From positions 1 through 64,000 of the forward strand of contig NZ_CALUWS010000009.1 of the NCBI RefSeq assembly GCF_944324525.1: 64,000 nucleotides of DNA. The letters are read 5' to 3'. Shown here one piece after another: positions 1 through 8,984 of this stretch (position 1 is its first letter; every line of letters starts with the position of its first letter). The notes beneath the pieces were generated by a model, which was not told where the DNA came from, did no database searches, and saw only the letters and a list, made by a program, of their open reading frames with translations. The translations under genes and the position numbers were made by a program. The stretch comes from an uncultured Desulfovibrio sp. (GTDB taxonomy: Bacteria; Desulfobacterota; Desulfovibrionia; Desulfovibrionales; Desulfovibrionaceae).

Positions 1-400
1 TAGGCATGGTCTGCATGGGCTGAGCTGCCGGTACGGGAGCCGCGCCCTGCGCGGGCGTCATGGGCATACCCGGTGCGGCTTGCCCCGGCATGGGCTGGCC
101 CGGAGCCGCTTGCGGCGTTCCGGGCGTCTGGGTGGACAGCGCCTGTTCCGGGGGCCAGTTTTCCGGCCCGCCGGGATTGATCCGTGCGGTAATCCCTTCG
201 GCAGCCGTTGCCGCGTGGCTCACGGCAGGGGAAAAAATTTCCAGTCCGGCGCTCCCGCACAGCATGCAGATTGCCGCTCCCACAAGAAGCCTGCGGCAGC
301 AGCGACCGGCGGCGCCACAGGAGCGCAGAGCCGTGCCGGTCCCTTCCCCAGCGATATGATTCCGGTTTTTCCCGGTAAAAGATGCCTTGTTCACGCGCAC
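1..400 (-). CDS. Secreted proline/glutamine-rich protein (C-terminus outside window)
   Basis: This reading frame is open from a GTG at 398-400 (or 392-394) to the left edge of the window, so the C-terminal part is missing. The N-terminus has a basic stretch followed by a hydrophobic segment (RRLLVGAAICMLCGSAGLEI), which looks like a long signal peptide or anchor. After it comes a low-complexity region rich in Pro, Gln, Ala, Gly and Met (repeats of the type PGQPMPGQAAPGM). The gene lies 56 bp downstream of the sigma-54 activator on the same strand and may be co-transcribed with it. I do not recognise the family. The start is uncertain because two GTG codons lie close together. Confidence 0.55.
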   Translation of the reverse strand, partial: MRVNKASFTGKNRNHIAGEGTGTALRSCGAAGRCCRRLLVGAAICMLCGSAGLEIFSPAVSHAATAAEGITARINPGGPENWPPEQALSTQTPGTPQAAPGQPMPGQAAPGMPMTPAQGAAPVPAAQPMQTMP

Positions 401-456
401 ATCACTTCTCTGGTTGGTGTTGCTGTACGTTGCTATGCAAAAAGCATGCAAAAATC

Positions 457-1599
457 TCAGCCGTTCTTTTTCTTCAATTTCTCAATGAGGGTCGTCCGTT
501 TGATCCCCAGCAGCTCGGCGGCCTGGTTCTTGACGCCGTCAGCCCGTTGCAGGGCTTCATCAATAAGACGAAATTCCACAGCTTCCAGAAAATCTTTCAG
601 ATTGATCCCCTGCGCTTCCAGCACGGAAAGGTCCGGCCAGACGAATTGCCCGCCTCCGGCGCTCACGCCGGGCGCTGCAGCCGGACGCGGCGGCCCGGCA
701 TCGGGAAGATCCCCGCTGACCGCCGCCATGCCCGCTTCCGGGGGTGCGGCGGGGGCAGCCGGCGCAGGCTGCGCGGCATGCGCGCCGAGCGCGCCCTCGG
801 GCAAGGGCGGCAGGCTGTCGAGCGGGCCGACGTTATCGCGGATCTTGGCGGGCAGGTCGTCCACCTGCACACAGTCGCCATCCACGAGAATGCTCAGGCG
901 CTCCATGAAGTTTTCCAGCTCGCGCACATTGCCCGGCCAGCTGTAGGCAAGCAGCACCCGGGCCGTATCCTCGCCAAGCCGCAGCAGCGGCCTGCTTTTT
1001 TTCTGGCAGAATCGCTCCAGAAAGCACTGTGCGAGGATGAGGATATCCATCCCTCTTTCGCGCAGGGGCGGCAGGTGCAGCGGGATGACGTTCAGGCGGT
1101 AGTAGAGGTCTTCACGGAAACGTCCGGCCGTGACTTCGCTTTCCAGATCCCTGTTGGTGGCGGCCACGATGCGCACATCCACCTTTTTGCAGCCCGTGCC
1201 GCCCACACGTTCTATTTCCTTTTCCTGCAGGACGCGCAGGATCTTCACCTGCAGGCTCAGGTCCATTTCACCTATTTCATCAAGAAAGATGGTGCCGCCG
1301 TCAGCCAGTTCAAAACGGCCGGGGCGTGAGCGGATGGCATGGGTGAAGGCCCCCTTTTCGTGCCCGAAAAGCTCGCTCTCCAGCAGTTCCTTGGGGATGG
1401 CGCCGCAGTTGATGGGCACGAAAGGACAGTCGGCACGCCGGCTGTTGGCATGCAGGGCCCGCACAAGCAACTCCTTGCCTGTTCCCGATTCACCAGTTAC
1501 AAGAACCGTGCTGTCCGTCGGAGCGACCTTGTCCAGTATCTTGAAGACTTCCACAAGGCTCGTGCTCTGACCGATGATGCCGTTTCTGTTCAGCTCCAT
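457..1599 (-). CDS. Sigma-54-dependent transcriptional activator (AAA+ and Fis-type HTH, no receiver domain)
   Basis: This 380-aa protein is a bacterial enhancer-binding protein that would hydrolyse ATP to open sigma-54 promoters. The AAA+ domain starts almost at the N-terminus: Walker A GESGTGKE at about 36-43, Walker [10 protein letters not shown] at about 101-109, and the WPGNVREL arginine-finger region further on. A Pro/Ala-rich linker leads to a C-terminal Fis-like helix-turn-helix ending [14 protein letters not shown], which resembles flagellar regulators of the FleQ/FlrA type. There is no receiver, GAF or PAS domain, so activity must be controlled elsewhere, as in PspF. The sigma-54 contact loop reads GAFTHA instead of GAFTGA. 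I chose the ATG at 1599 because GGGAGAG precedes it. It is divergent from hrpB. The target genes are unknown. Confidence 0.9.
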   Translation of the reverse strand: MELNRNGIIGQSTSLVEVFKILDKVAPTDSTVLVTGESGTGKELLVRALHANSRRADCPFVPINCGAIPKELLESELFGHEKGAFTHAIRSRPGRFELADGGTIFLDEIGEMDLSLQVKILRVLQEKEIERVGGTGCKKVDVRIVAATNRDLESEVTAGRFREDLYYRLNVIPLHLPPLRERGMDILILAQCFLERFCQKKSRPLLRLGEDTARVLLAYSWPGNVRELENFMERLSILVDGDCVQVDDLPAKIRDNVGPLDSLPPLPEGALGAHAAQPAPAAPAAPPEAGMAAVSGDLPDAGPPRPAAAPGVSAGGGQFVWPDLSVLEAQGINLKDFLEAVEFRLIDEALQRADGVKNQAAELLGIKRTTLIEKLKKKNG

Positions 1600-1695
1600 G
1601 AAGCTCTCCCGCACAATTGTTAAGGTGTCAATACCCTGACGCGCGAAAAATTTCCAGTAAAAAAAGGGCCTACCTTCTGGAATCAAGTTGAAATC

Positions 1696-4305
1696 ATGAA
1701 CAAACTCACGGAAAACGAATGCCCGGAGTCCCTCAATGACGGGGTTGGGCTCGATGATCTGCGCCCGGATATCCTGCAGGCGGTGCAGGCCGGGGCGGCC
1801 CTGCTGAGCGCCCCGCCAGGCGCGGGCAAAAGCACGCGCGTGCCGCTCTGGCTGCTGGAAGCCCCCTTTCTGGAAGGAAAGAAGATCCTTCTGCTGGAGC
1901 CGCGCCGCGTGGCCGCCCGCGCCCTTGCCCGCTACATGGCGGCCACTCTGGGAGAAAAGGTCGGGGAGACCGTCGGTCTGCGCATGCGTCAGGAGAGCCT
2001 GTGCGGGCCGTCCACACGCCTTGAGGTCATCACCGAGGGCGTCCTGACCCGCATGATCATGGAAGATGCGGAGCTGCCCGGCGTAGGCTGCGTCATCTTC
2101 GACGAATTCCACGAGCGCAGCCTGCATGCCGATACCGGTCTTGCCCTGTGTCTTGAAAGCCGCGCCGTCCTGCGTCCGGATCTCTGCCTGCTGGTCATGT
2201 CCGCCACGCTGGAGGCGGACGCCCTGCGGCGGTTGCTGCCCGATGCCGCGCTTGTGCGCTGCGGCGGCCGTCAGTTCCCGGTGGAGATCCGGCATCTGCC
2301 GCCGCCCCCCGGTACGGCCGCGCAGGATATGCCCGCGCTGCTCCGGCATGCGGCGGGCGTCGTGACCCGCCTGATGCGGGAAGAGCCGGGCAGTCTGCTG
2401 GTTTTCCTGCCGGGCGTGGGAGAGATCCGTCAGCTGGAGGAGCTGCTGCGCGATGCCTGCCCCGCGGATGTGGATGTGCTGCCATTGTACGGTCAGCTGG
2501 CGCCCGAGCAGCAGGATGCGGCCATTGCGCCGTCTCCGGCGGGGCGGCGCAAGATCGTGCTGGCGACCAACGTGGCGGAAACGTCCCTCACCATCGAGGG
2601 CGTACGGCTCGTGGTGGACGCCGGTCTTGCCCGTGAGCCGCGCTACAATCCCGCGGACGGGCTGACGCGTCTGGTGACCGGCCGCATATCGCTGGCTTCC
2701 GCCACGCAGCGCGCCGGACGTGCCGGACGTCTGGAGCCCGGCGTGTGCGTCCGCCTCTGGCATAAGGAAGAGGAAAACGGCATGCGCGTGCATATCCGTC
2801 CGGAGATCCTCGATGCGGACCTGACCCAGACGGTGTTGCAGCTGGCCGCCTGGGGCGTGCCGCGCCCGGAAGAGCTGCCCTGGCCGGATCAGCCGCCAGC
2901 CGCCCATCTTGCCGTTGCGCGTGAGGATCTTGTCCGCCTTGAGGCGCTGGAGCCGGACGTGCCTTTCAATCGCCCCACGGAGCTGGGGCTCGACATGGCC
3001 GCCCTGCCCTTGCCGCCGCGTCTGTCTCGTCTGCTGCTGCTTGGCGAGCAGTACCACAATGCGGCGCTGGCCTGCTGCCTTGCCGTCCTGCTGGAAGAGC
3101 GCGATCCCCTGCCGCAGGCCGACGCCTCGCTTTTGCACCGGCTGGACAGGCTCTGCCGTGGCGCTGCCGTCGGCGCGGGCGACCCCGCTGTCGTGCGTCT
3201 GCGCCAATGGGCCCAGCGGCTGACGCGGCTGCTGGTCTGTCCGCCCCGGGGGTTTTTCGAGGAGGCCCAGCACCAGAGCGTTTCCGCCGGCCTGCTGACG
3301 GCGCTGGCCTTTCCCGAGCGGGTGGCGCAGCGCACCGGCGAAGCGGACGGGCAGGCGCATTATGTCCTGCGCTGCGGCAGCCGCGCCTTTCTGCCGCTGA
3401 CGGATCCCCTTGCCCGCCAGCCTTTTCTGGCCGTCGCCGTACTGGACGGCGGCCACCGGCGGCATGTGCAGGGGGCGGATCGCGGCCGTATCCGTCTGGC
3501 CGCTCCCCTGCCGGCCGCCGAGGTGGAAAGCCTTTTTTCGGCTGCGCTGCAGCGTGAGACCCGGGTGGACGTGACGGAAGAAGGCCGCATCATCGCCCGG
3601 CAGCGCCGCCGGCTGGATGCTCTCGTTCTCGAGGATCTTCCCCTGCCCCGCCCGGACGGCAGCGCCTGCGCGCAGGCCCTGTGCGGCTATATCCGTCGCA
3701 AGGGCCTTGCCTGCCTGCCGTGGAGCGAGGCCATGCGCCAGTGGCGGGACCGTGTGGCGCTGCTGCATGAGCGGGAAGGCGATCCCTGGCCCGACGTGGC
3801 CGATGCGGCATTGCTGGCGCATCTGGAAGACTGGCTCGCGCCCTTTCTGGACAACTGCACCGATCTCCAGCGTCTTTCTCCGGCCAGACTTGCCGAGGCC
3901 CTGCGTGCCCTGCTGCCCTATCCGCTGCCCCGCCGTCTGGAAGAGCTGGTCCCTACGCAGTGGACGTCCCCGGCGGGCATCGCGCATTCCATCGTCTATG
4001 GCGAGGCGGGCGGCCCCTATGTGGCGGCCAAGCTGCAGGAATTTTTCGGCTGCACGCAGACGCCGGCCATCCTGGGCGGCCGTCTGCCCCTGCTGCTGCA
4101 CCTGCTTTCGCCTGCCGGACGTCCCCTGCAGGTCACCCGAGATCTTGCCGCTTTCTGGGCCAACGGCTACCGGCAGGTCAGGGCGGAGATGCGCGGCCGC
4201 TATCCCAAACATCCGTGGCCGGAAGATCCGCTGGCCGCGCCCCCTGCCGCCCGGACGAAAAAGCAGATGGAGCGCGAACGGCAGCATCAGGAACGCTCGG
4301 CCTGA
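1696..4305 (+). CDS. hrpB: ATP-dependent helicase HrpB
   Basis: An 869-aa DExH-box RNA helicase of the HrpB family. Walker A (PPGAGKS) lies at about 40-46, DEFHERS at about 136-142, SAT at about 169-171 and the motif [10 protein letters not shown] at about 338-345. The full HrpB C-terminal extension is present, ending in the family-typical [13 protein letters not shown] followed by a basic tail. The length matches intact homologues. In other bacteria the paralogue HrpA acts on ribosomes and mRNA; the physiological role of HrpB is poorly defined. The gene stands alone and is divergent from the sigma-54 activator across a 96-bp gap. Confidence 0.95.
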   Translation: MNKLTENECPESLNDGVGLDDLRPDILQAVQAGAALLSAPPGAGKSTRVPLWLLEAPFLEGKKILLLEPRRVAARALARYMAATLGEKVGETVGLRMRQESLCGPSTRLEVITEGVLTRMIMEDAELPGVGCVIFDEFHERSLHADTGLALCLESRAVLRPDLCLLVMSATLEADALRRLLPDAALVRCGGRQFPVEIRHLPPPPGTAAQDMPALLRHAAGVVTRLMREEPGSLLVFLPGVGEIRQLEELLRDACPADVDVLPLYGQLAPEQQDAAIAPSPAGRRKIVLATNVAETSLTIEGVRLVVDAGLAREPRYNPADGLTRLVTGRISLASATQRAGRAGRLEPGVCVRLWHKEEENGMRVHIRPEILDADLTQTVLQLAAWGVPRPEELPWPDQPPAAHLAVAREDLVRLEALEPDVPFNRPTELGLDMAALPLPPRLSRLLLLGEQYHNAALACCLAVLLEERDPLPQADASLLHRLDRLCRGAAVGAGDPAVVRLRQWAQRLTRLLVCPPRGFFEEAQHQSVSAGLLTALAFPERVAQRTGEADGQAHYVLRCGSRAFLPLTDPLARQPFLAVAVLDGGHRRHVQGADRGRIRLAAPLPAAEVESLFSAALQRETRVDVTEEGRIIARQRRRLDALVLEDLPLPRPDGSACAQALCGYIRRKGLACLPWSEAMRQWRDRVALLHEREGDPWPDVADAALLAHLEDWLAPFLDNCTDLQRLSPARLAEALRALLPYPLPRRLEELVPTQWTSPAGIAHSIVYGEAGGPYVAAKLQEFFGCTQTPAILGGRLPLLLHLLSPAGRPLQVTRDLAAFWANGYRQVRAEMRGRYPKHPWPEDPLAAPPAARTKKQMERERQHQERSA

Positions 4306-4566
4306 CGCCGGGCGGGGGCTGCGGCGCAAGGCGGGACCGTCCTGCGCCAGAGCGCCAAAGACAGCCGGCGTAAGCCGGCGGATATGCCGCAATGACGTTT
4401 GATCCGGTTGAGCCCGAGCGGGAAGACCGCCTGACGGCGGGCGGGAAATATGCCGCACGCCCGGCACAGGGAGGCGTCATCCCTGCTCCCCAACGTGGGG
4501 AACGGGACTGGTCGAAAAAGGGATATGGACGGAAAACGGCGGGCATCCCGCCCCGTTGCATTCTTC
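4306..4566. other. Intergenic region between hrpB and tRNA-Arg
   Basis: There is no convincing gene here. A short GC-rich inverted repeat (GCCGGCGTAAGCCGGC near 4370) and a second one (CCCCAACGTGGGG near 4490) could end hrpB transcription, but neither has a T-run. The downstream 50 bp carry the tRNA-Arg promoter. Confidence 0.4.
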
Positions 4567-4595
4567 TTGACGCGTATGTCCTGCCCGTCTATACT
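4567..4595 (+). promoter_or_regulatory. Sigma-70 promoter of tRNA-Arg
   Basis: TTGACG at 4567-4572, a 17-bp spacer and TATACT at 4590-4595 form a near-consensus promoter. The first tRNA base at 4610 is 15 bp past the -10 box. Confidence 0.8.
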
Positions 4596-4609
4596 TTCAA
4601 AATTGCTGT

Positions 4610-4686
4610 GCGCTCGTAGCTCAGGTGGATAGAGCAGGAGCCTTCTAAGCTCTTGGTCGGGGGTTCGAATCCTCCCGGGCGCGCCA
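4610..4686 (+). tRNA. tRNA-Arg (anticodon TCT)
   Basis: A 77-nt cloverleaf with acceptor strand GCGCTCG pairing with CGGGCGC, a T loop containing GGTTCGAAT, and an encoded CCA at 4684-4686. The anticodon loop CTTCTAA gives TCT (Arg). The 3' 45 nt are duplicated exactly at 44465-44509 and form the phage attachment core. The intact gene lies at the left end because the prophage inserted downstream of it. Confidence 0.96.
4642..4686 (+). repeat. attL core: 45-bp direct repeat, 3' half of tRNA-Arg
   Basis: This segment runs from the anticodon stem to the CCA end of tRNA-Arg and is identical to 44465-44509. Identity stops on both sides (C/T at the left, G/A at the right). This is the footprint of a tyrosine integrase that uses the tRNA 3' end and restores the tRNA after insertion. 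Confidence 0.93.
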
Positions 4687-5165
4687 GAAGAAAATCAGAC
4701 GGTTACGTGCTATTCGTGCGTGGCCGTCTTTTCCTTTGCGCCGCTTTTTTTCAATTCTGTCACCCATCTGTCACCCAGGGGCGGCGTCTCCCCCTGGACG
4801 GCATATGGCTGGGCACCCGCATCTCTTCATACGCAGACGGCCTCTGCGCCTTCCGTAAGATCCGTATCCGCAGGAGCATGCGGGCGCGACCTTCTGCGGG
4901 CGCAAGCCCGCTCAGGGAGGCGCCCGTCCGTCCTCCCCCTCACCCCCTTGCCGCAAAAGCAGACCAGCATGGTCCTGCGCCGCCGGCCGCCATGCCGGGT
5001 CCTTTTCACCCTCCCCTTGCTCGCGGGGCTTTGCGACCCCAAGAATCGCGGGATTTTTTGGGGAATTTTTCGTGGGAATTCGGGAAGGTTCTCCGGCGCT
5101 GCCGTGCTGCCGGGGCCTTACCTCATTCCGCGTCCGCATACCGGCACTGCCACTGAGGTCCTCCG
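4687..5165. other. Left prophage end: non-coding, integrase arm-type repeat and operator-like motif
   Basis: No convincing gene is seen in this 479-bp stretch. At 4758-4777 it carries an exact copy of the 20-bp sequence that overlaps the integrase start at 44338-44357. It is built from two direct copies of TGTCACCCA, which suits a pair of arm-type integrase sites. At 4969-4977 there is one ATGGTCCTG box of the family seen at 6789, 9008 and 9077. The rest is GC-rich leader to the helicase gene. Confidence 0.6.
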
Positions 5166-6788
5166 ATGACAGACAGAGAACTCTTGCGGCAGGTGCAGGA
5201 TCGCATTGCCGAAGAACAGCAGGAGCAGTCCCCGAGCGGTGAGCGGCAGGCGGATCGGAACGCCCTGCCCGTCCCGACCCATGACTTCGTGGAGCGCTGC
5301 CTCTACGCCAATGAGCTGGGCGACGGGCTGCTGTTCGCCTATCTCTTCCGTGGACGCCATGCCTATGTGGGGCAGGCGGATGAGTGGATATACTGGTCCG
5401 GCCACCACTGGTCCGTGGACCTCATCGAAAAGGGGCATCATGCCCGGGCGGATGTGGAGCACGTGGCGCTGGCCTATCAGGAGACCGCCCGGCATTTCGA
5501 CGCGCTGGCCAAGAGCGCCGAGCATGACGGCGACAGGGAGTCGGCGACGCGTCTCAAGGCCAAGGCCGACAAGATGAAGGTCCGAGTGGCCAAACTGCGG
5601 ACGGATCCGGGCCGCAAGCGTTGCCTTGAGTTTGCCAAGACCAATCTGGAGTCGCCGCTGGCCATTGCCGGCCATGAGATCGACCGCGATCCGTGGGCGT
5701 TGCCCATGGCCAATGGCGTTGTCGATCTGCGCACCGGCGAGCTGCATCCTGGTCGCCCTGAGGACTGGCTGGTGAAGTCCAGCCCGGTGGAGTGGCAGGG
5801 CATCGATGCGCCCTGTCCCCACTGGGAACGCTTCGTCACCGAGATCATGGGAGACGATCCCGAGATGGCGGCCTTTTTGCGGCGCGTCTTCGGCTACGGC
5901 TGCACGGGGCTGGCCCGGGAGCACATCTTCCTGGTGCTTTTCGGGCGCGGCCGCAACGGCAAGGGCATCATGACCGAGGTCATCCAGACGGTGCTGGGCG
6001 GGCAGAATGCCACAGCCAGCCTGGCCGGGCCGGTGCAGTCCGAGATGCTGCTGGACCAGGGCAAGAACCGCAGCGCCGCGGGCCCCAGTCCGGACATCAT
6101 GTCCCTGCGCGGCCTGCGCATCGCCTTTGCCTCCGAGACCGACGAGGGCCAGCGTTTCAGCCCGGCCCGCGTGAAGTGGTTCAGCGGCGGCGAGACCCTT
6201 ACCGGCCGCTACCCGCACGACAAGCGTAATGTCAGCTTCGAGCCGTCACACCTGCTCTGCCTGCTGACCAACCACAAGCCGCACGCCCCGGCCAGCGACT
6301 TTGCCTTCTGGGAGCGCCTGCTGCTGGTGGACTTCCCCCTCTCCTTTGTGGATCGCAAACCGCAGAACGAGAACGAGCGCCCCATGGACAAGGGCCTGAA
6401 GGATCGCCTGCTCCAGGAGCTGCCGGGCATCGCGGCCTGGCTGGTGCGGGGCTGCCTGGAATGGCAGCGCGCGGGGCTGGATCCGCCGGCCAAGGTACGG
6501 GAGGCTACGGCCGAGTACCGCAAGGACGAGGACATGCTGGCCGACTTCATCGAAGAGTGCTGCATCCTGCAGCAGCCGGGGGAAAGCGACATCCGCACGC
6601 CGGCCTCCGAGCTGTACGACGCCTTCTGCGAGTGGTTCAAGGTCAACATCTCTTCCAAGAAGACCGTTTCGCAGAAAGCCTTTGGCAAGATGATGCTGGA
6701 GAAGTTCCAGCGCGAGCGCAAGGGCGGCATCTACTATTACTACGGCATCAGCGTGTCCAGCCAGATGCAGCACGAACTGGACGAGTAA
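5166..6788 (+). CDS. Phage D5/P4-type replicative helicase (SF3)
   Basis: A 540-aa protein of the phage/plasmid primase-helicase family (P4 alpha C-terminal half, poxvirus D5). A D5_N-like domain occupies roughly 150-240. The superfamily-3 ATPase follows with Walker A GRGRNGKG at about 261-268, a Walker B-like LRGLRIAFASETDEG near 318-332 and sensor motif LLTNHKP near 365. The C-terminus is a winged-helix-like region ending in an aromatic YYYYG patch. It would unwind phage DNA at an origin. The primase half is a separate gene 243 bp downstream, so the P4 alpha order is split and reversed here. ATG 5166 follows GAGGTCCTCCG. Confidence 0.9.
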   Translation: MTDRELLRQVQDRIAEEQQEQSPSGERQADRNALPVPTHDFVERCLYANELGDGLLFAYLFRGRHAYVGQADEWIYWSGHHWSVDLIEKGHHARADVEHVALAYQETARHFDALAKSAEHDGDRESATRLKAKADKMKVRVAKLRTDPGRKRCLEFAKTNLESPLAIAGHEIDRDPWALPMANGVVDLRTGELHPGRPEDWLVKSSPVEWQGIDAPCPHWERFVTEIMGDDPEMAAFLRRVFGYGCTGLAREHIFLVLFGRGRNGKGIMTEVIQTVLGGQNATASLAGPVQSEMLLDQGKNRSAAGPSPDIMSLRGLRIAFASETDEGQRFSPARVKWFSGGETLTGRYPHDKRNVSFEPSHLLCLLTNHKPHAPASDFAFWERLLLVDFPLSFVDRKPQNENERPMDKGLKDRLLQELPGIAAWLVRGCLEWQRAGLDPPAKVREATAEYRKDEDMLADFIEECCILQQPGESDIRTPASELYDAFCEWFKVNISSKKTVSQKAFGKMMLEKFQRERKGGIYYYYGISVSSQMQHELDE

Positions 6789-7031
6789 CAGGACCATCGC
6801 AGGAGCATACGGGAGGGCATTTTCTGTCCGTCCTGCCTGAAACCCTTTGGAATACAAGGGGAATCTTCTGCCGCAGGATGATGTGACCATTTTTGCCATA
6901 ATTCTTTCGCATGTGCGCGAGCGCTTTTTTGAAAAAAGTTCTTCAGAAGAATGGTCACATCGTCCTGTTTTTTGAAAAAAACCTGTCATTGCAAAATATT
7001 GCGGACAGGATGATGCCATGCCCATGGCAGG
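6789..7031. other. AT-rich non-coding region with nested inverted repeats: candidate phage replication origin
   Basis: This gap between helicase and primase is far richer in A/T than its surroundings. It holds one CAGGACCAT box (6789-6797), a 15-of-16-bp inverted repeat (AGGATGATGTGACCAT at 6875-6890 against 6951-6966), T6/A6 palindromes, and a second inverted repeat CCTGTC (6982-6987) / GACAGG (7004-7009) around TTGCAAAATATTGC. An AT-rich repeat region beside the replication genes suits an origin or a replication operator. This is inference only. Confidence 0.45.
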
Positions 7032-8522
7032 ATGATGGTGATGATAGAGCAGCTTGTCCAACAGCGCGGCCTGAAGGCCGTCAAGGTGGCCGGAACGCAC
7101 GGCGGCGAATACGCCTGCCCCTGTCCCGCCTGCGGCGGCAAGGATCGCTTTCGCTTCTGGCCGGCCCAGGGCGAGGGCGGGACGTGGTATTGCCGCCAGT
7201 GCGGCAAGGGCGGGGACTGCATCCAGTTCCTGCGGGACTTCGAGGGCCTGAGCTATGCCGAGGCCTGCCGGCGTCTGGGCAGGGAACGCGCGCCGCTGCC
7301 CACGTCCATCATGCCACGCCGTGAGCGTGCCCGAGAGTGGACGCCGGCCGAGGCGTCGCTGCCCTGCCCCGCCTGGCGGGAGCACGCCGCCAAACTGCTG
7401 GACTACGCTCACCAGCGCCTGCTGGGCGACGATGTGCAGCTCATGCGCCTGGCCATGCGCGGCATCGAGCGGGTGGCGGTGGAGCGTTACCGGCTGGGCT
7501 GGCTACCCGGCGAGAACGGCAAGGACGGCTATCACCGGGACCGCGGGGCATGGGGCCTGCCGCCGGAGACCAACGCCCGCGGCCGCAAGAAGTCCCTGTG
7601 GATATCGTCCGGCCTGGTCATCCCCGCCCTGGATGATGACGGCGCGGTGCTGCGCCTGCGCATCCGCAGGGACGAGGAAGCGCGCGCCCGCTTCGGCGCG
7701 GACATGAAATACGTGGTGGTGCCCGGTTCCAGCATGCGGCCCCTGCTGCTGCGCCCCGAGGCCAGGGCGTTCGTGGTGGTGGAAAGCGAGCTGGACGCCA
7801 TCGCCTGCGCCGCGGCCGCCGAGGCCGCCGGCCTGGATGTCGGGGCCTTTGCGGCCGGGACCAGCCTGGGCCGACCGGACACCGTGGCGCATGCCGTCCT
7901 GCGCCGGGCGCTGTGCATCCTCGTGGCGCTGGACTTTGACCAGCCGGACGCCCAGGGCCAGCGGGCCGGCGCCAGAGGCATGCCCTTCTGGGCGCAGACC
8001 TACCGCACGGCCCGGCGCTGGCCCGTGCCCAGCGGCAAGGATCCCGGAGACGCCGTGCGTGAGGGCTGGAATATCGCGGACTGGCTACGCATCGGCCTGC
8101 CCCCTATCTTTGCGCGGACAGCCCCGCAGAGCGCGGATGTGACGCCTTCCCGCGCCCTTCCCCCGGAGAGGGAACAGGCCCGTGAGACCATGCCCGCTGG
8201 ACAGAATGACGACCAGGGCGGGGGGACGGAAAAGGCGTGCCCCGCGCAGCCGCTCCCGCCCGAAGACCGGCAGTGTCCGGCCGTGACTGCCGCTGTCTGG
8301 GGGCGTGGCGGAGCGCACTGCCTCACCCACCCCATCGGCCCGCTGGACAGCCTCAAGGTGCTGGCCCGGGCCGGCTTGCTGGCCATCCCGACGCCTGATG
8401 GCGATTTTCGCCTTACCGGGCACGAGCACTGGCCGCAGGGCGATCTGCCCCGGCTCATGAGCTGGCTCAAGCGCCACGGCGAATGGGTGCGCGGCGCGCT
8501 CTACGGTGAGTGGACGTACTGA
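7032..8522 (+). CDS. Phage primase (CHC2-like zinc finger and Toprim)
   Basis: A 496-aa DNA primase related to the N-terminal half of P4 alpha. A zinc-binding motif lies at the N-terminus (cysteines at about 29/31, 34, 54 and 57 in CPCPACGG...WYCRQCGKGG). The Toprim domain has the acidic strand FVVVESELDA near 247-256 and the LVALDFDQPD motif near 297-306. A C-terminal extension of about 130 residues is Pro/Ala-rich with a winged-helix-like end. It would lay primers for the helicase encoded upstream. Several ATG/GTG codons cluster at the start (MMVM), so the exact start could be 7032 or 7041. Confidence 0.88.
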   Translation: MMVMIEQLVQQRGLKAVKVAGTHGGEYACPCPACGGKDRFRFWPAQGEGGTWYCRQCGKGGDCIQFLRDFEGLSYAEACRRLGRERAPLPTSIMPRRERAREWTPAEASLPCPAWREHAAKLLDYAHQRLLGDDVQLMRLAMRGIERVAVERYRLGWLPGENGKDGYHRDRGAWGLPPETNARGRKKSLWISSGLVIPALDDDGAVLRLRIRRDEEARARFGADMKYVVVPGSSMRPLLLRPEARAFVVVESELDAIACAAAAEAAGLDVGAFAAGTSLGRPDTVAHAVLRRALCILVALDFDQPDAQGQRAGARGMPFWAQTYRTARRWPVPSGKDPGDAVREGWNIADWLRIGLPPIFARTAPQSADVTPSRALPPEREQARETMPAGQNDDQGGGTEKACPAQPLPPEDRQCPAVTAAVWGRGGAHCLTHPIGPLDSLKVLARAGLLAIPTPDGDFRLTGHEHWPQGDLPRLMSWLKRHGEWVRGALYGEWTY

Positions 8523-8543
8523 AAGACTGCCGATCCCCCGGCC

Positions 8544-8572
8544 TTGACCTCGGAGAAGGAAATGGGCACACT
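8544..8572 (+). promoter_or_regulatory. Promoter-like pair of ncRNA element 1
   Basis: TTGACC (8544-8549), a 17-bp spacer and CACACT (8567-8572). Element 3 has the identical two hexamers at identical spacing, and element 2 has TTGACA-17-CACCTT. The -10 is weak but keeps the A at position 2 and T at position 6 that matter most to sigma-70. The predicted +1 falls at the CCCAA that precedes key 1. Confidence 0.55.
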
Positions 8573-8579
8573 GAAACTC

Positions 8580-8762
8580 CCCAAATTACCAGAGGCGTTA
8601 CCGTCGCCTTTGCCGTACCCCCTACACGGCGAAAAGTGCGGTCTTTTTTGTTTTGCCCTCTGCGCACCTCGTGGGTGTGGAGTACATATTGGCAAGGCGA
8701 CGTCCGGTATCCGCGAGGACCGGCGGCTCTGGTAAGCCGGGGAGCGTCGTCTTGCCTTTTTT
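8580..8762 (+). ncRNA. Structured ncRNA element 1 (key TTACCAGA)
   Basis: First of three paralogous elements. CCCAAA-key-GG lies at the predicted 5' end (key 8586-8593). A 12-bp stem P2 (8691-8702 with 8745-8756, one G-T pair) runs into TTTTTT. Inside P2 are hairpin P3 (CCGGT/ACCGG, 8704-8708/8719-8723, loop containing TCCGCGAGG), hairpin P4 (CGGC 8724-8727/GCCG 8736-8739) with loop TCTGGTAA (8728-8735), and GGGAG. The P4 loop is the exact reverse complement of the key. A second key at 8780-8787 overlaps the Shine-Dalgarno (GAGG) of the gene at 8796. Loop and key could pair to block translation, while key 1 competes for the loop. Function is inferred; the pairings are read directly. Confidence 0.72.
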
Positions 8763-8795
8763 GTACCCCCAATCCCAAATTACCAGAGGTGTCCC

Positions 8796-8984
8796 ATGTC
8801 CCAGCCCAGCATTGCCCAGCTTGAAAGCCGCATCCTGCAGCTTGAACAGGCTCTTCACCGGCAATCGACCCACCACGAACAGCTTTGCCGCATCGTCCTG
8901 CACCTGCAGGAACGGCTCATCGCCCGCAACGATGCCGCACTGGCTTCAATGCCTCCCCTTCCCTCACCGCAAAGGTCGCAATAG
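8796..8984 (+). CDS. Small coiled-coil phage protein (ORF A, copy 1)
   Basis: 62 aa. The N-terminal ~50 residues are almost identical to the protein at 13733 (MSQP, then LEQALHRQ and HHEQLC, then LQERLIARNDAAL) and form a heptad-rich helix. The C-terminus differs (ASMPPLPSPQRSQ), so this copy looks truncated or recombined relative to the 78-aa copy. Its Shine-Dalgarno GAGG overlaps key 2 of ncRNA element 1 and sits 6 nt before the ATG. Function unknown. Its position in front of a BRO-N protein is shared with copy 3. Confidence 0.7.
   Translation: MSQPSIAQLESRILQLEQALHRQSTHHEQLCRIVLHLQERLIARNDAALASMPPLPSPQRSQ

Noticed and set aside
457..4467. One very long minus-strand open frame running from the sigma-54 activator across hrpB
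   Set aside because: Only 457-1599 encodes recognisable protein; the rest is antisense to hrpB and open because of high GC content.
4653..5169. Overlapping plus-strand frames in the left prophage end
   Set aside because: No ribosome site, low-complexity Pro/Arg-rich text and no conserved motif; the region carries integrase-site-like repeats instead.
6246..7412. Minus-strand open frame across the helicase end, the AT-rich gap and the primase start
   Set aside because: Codon use is unlike a gene, it has no domain and it is antisense to two clear replication genes.
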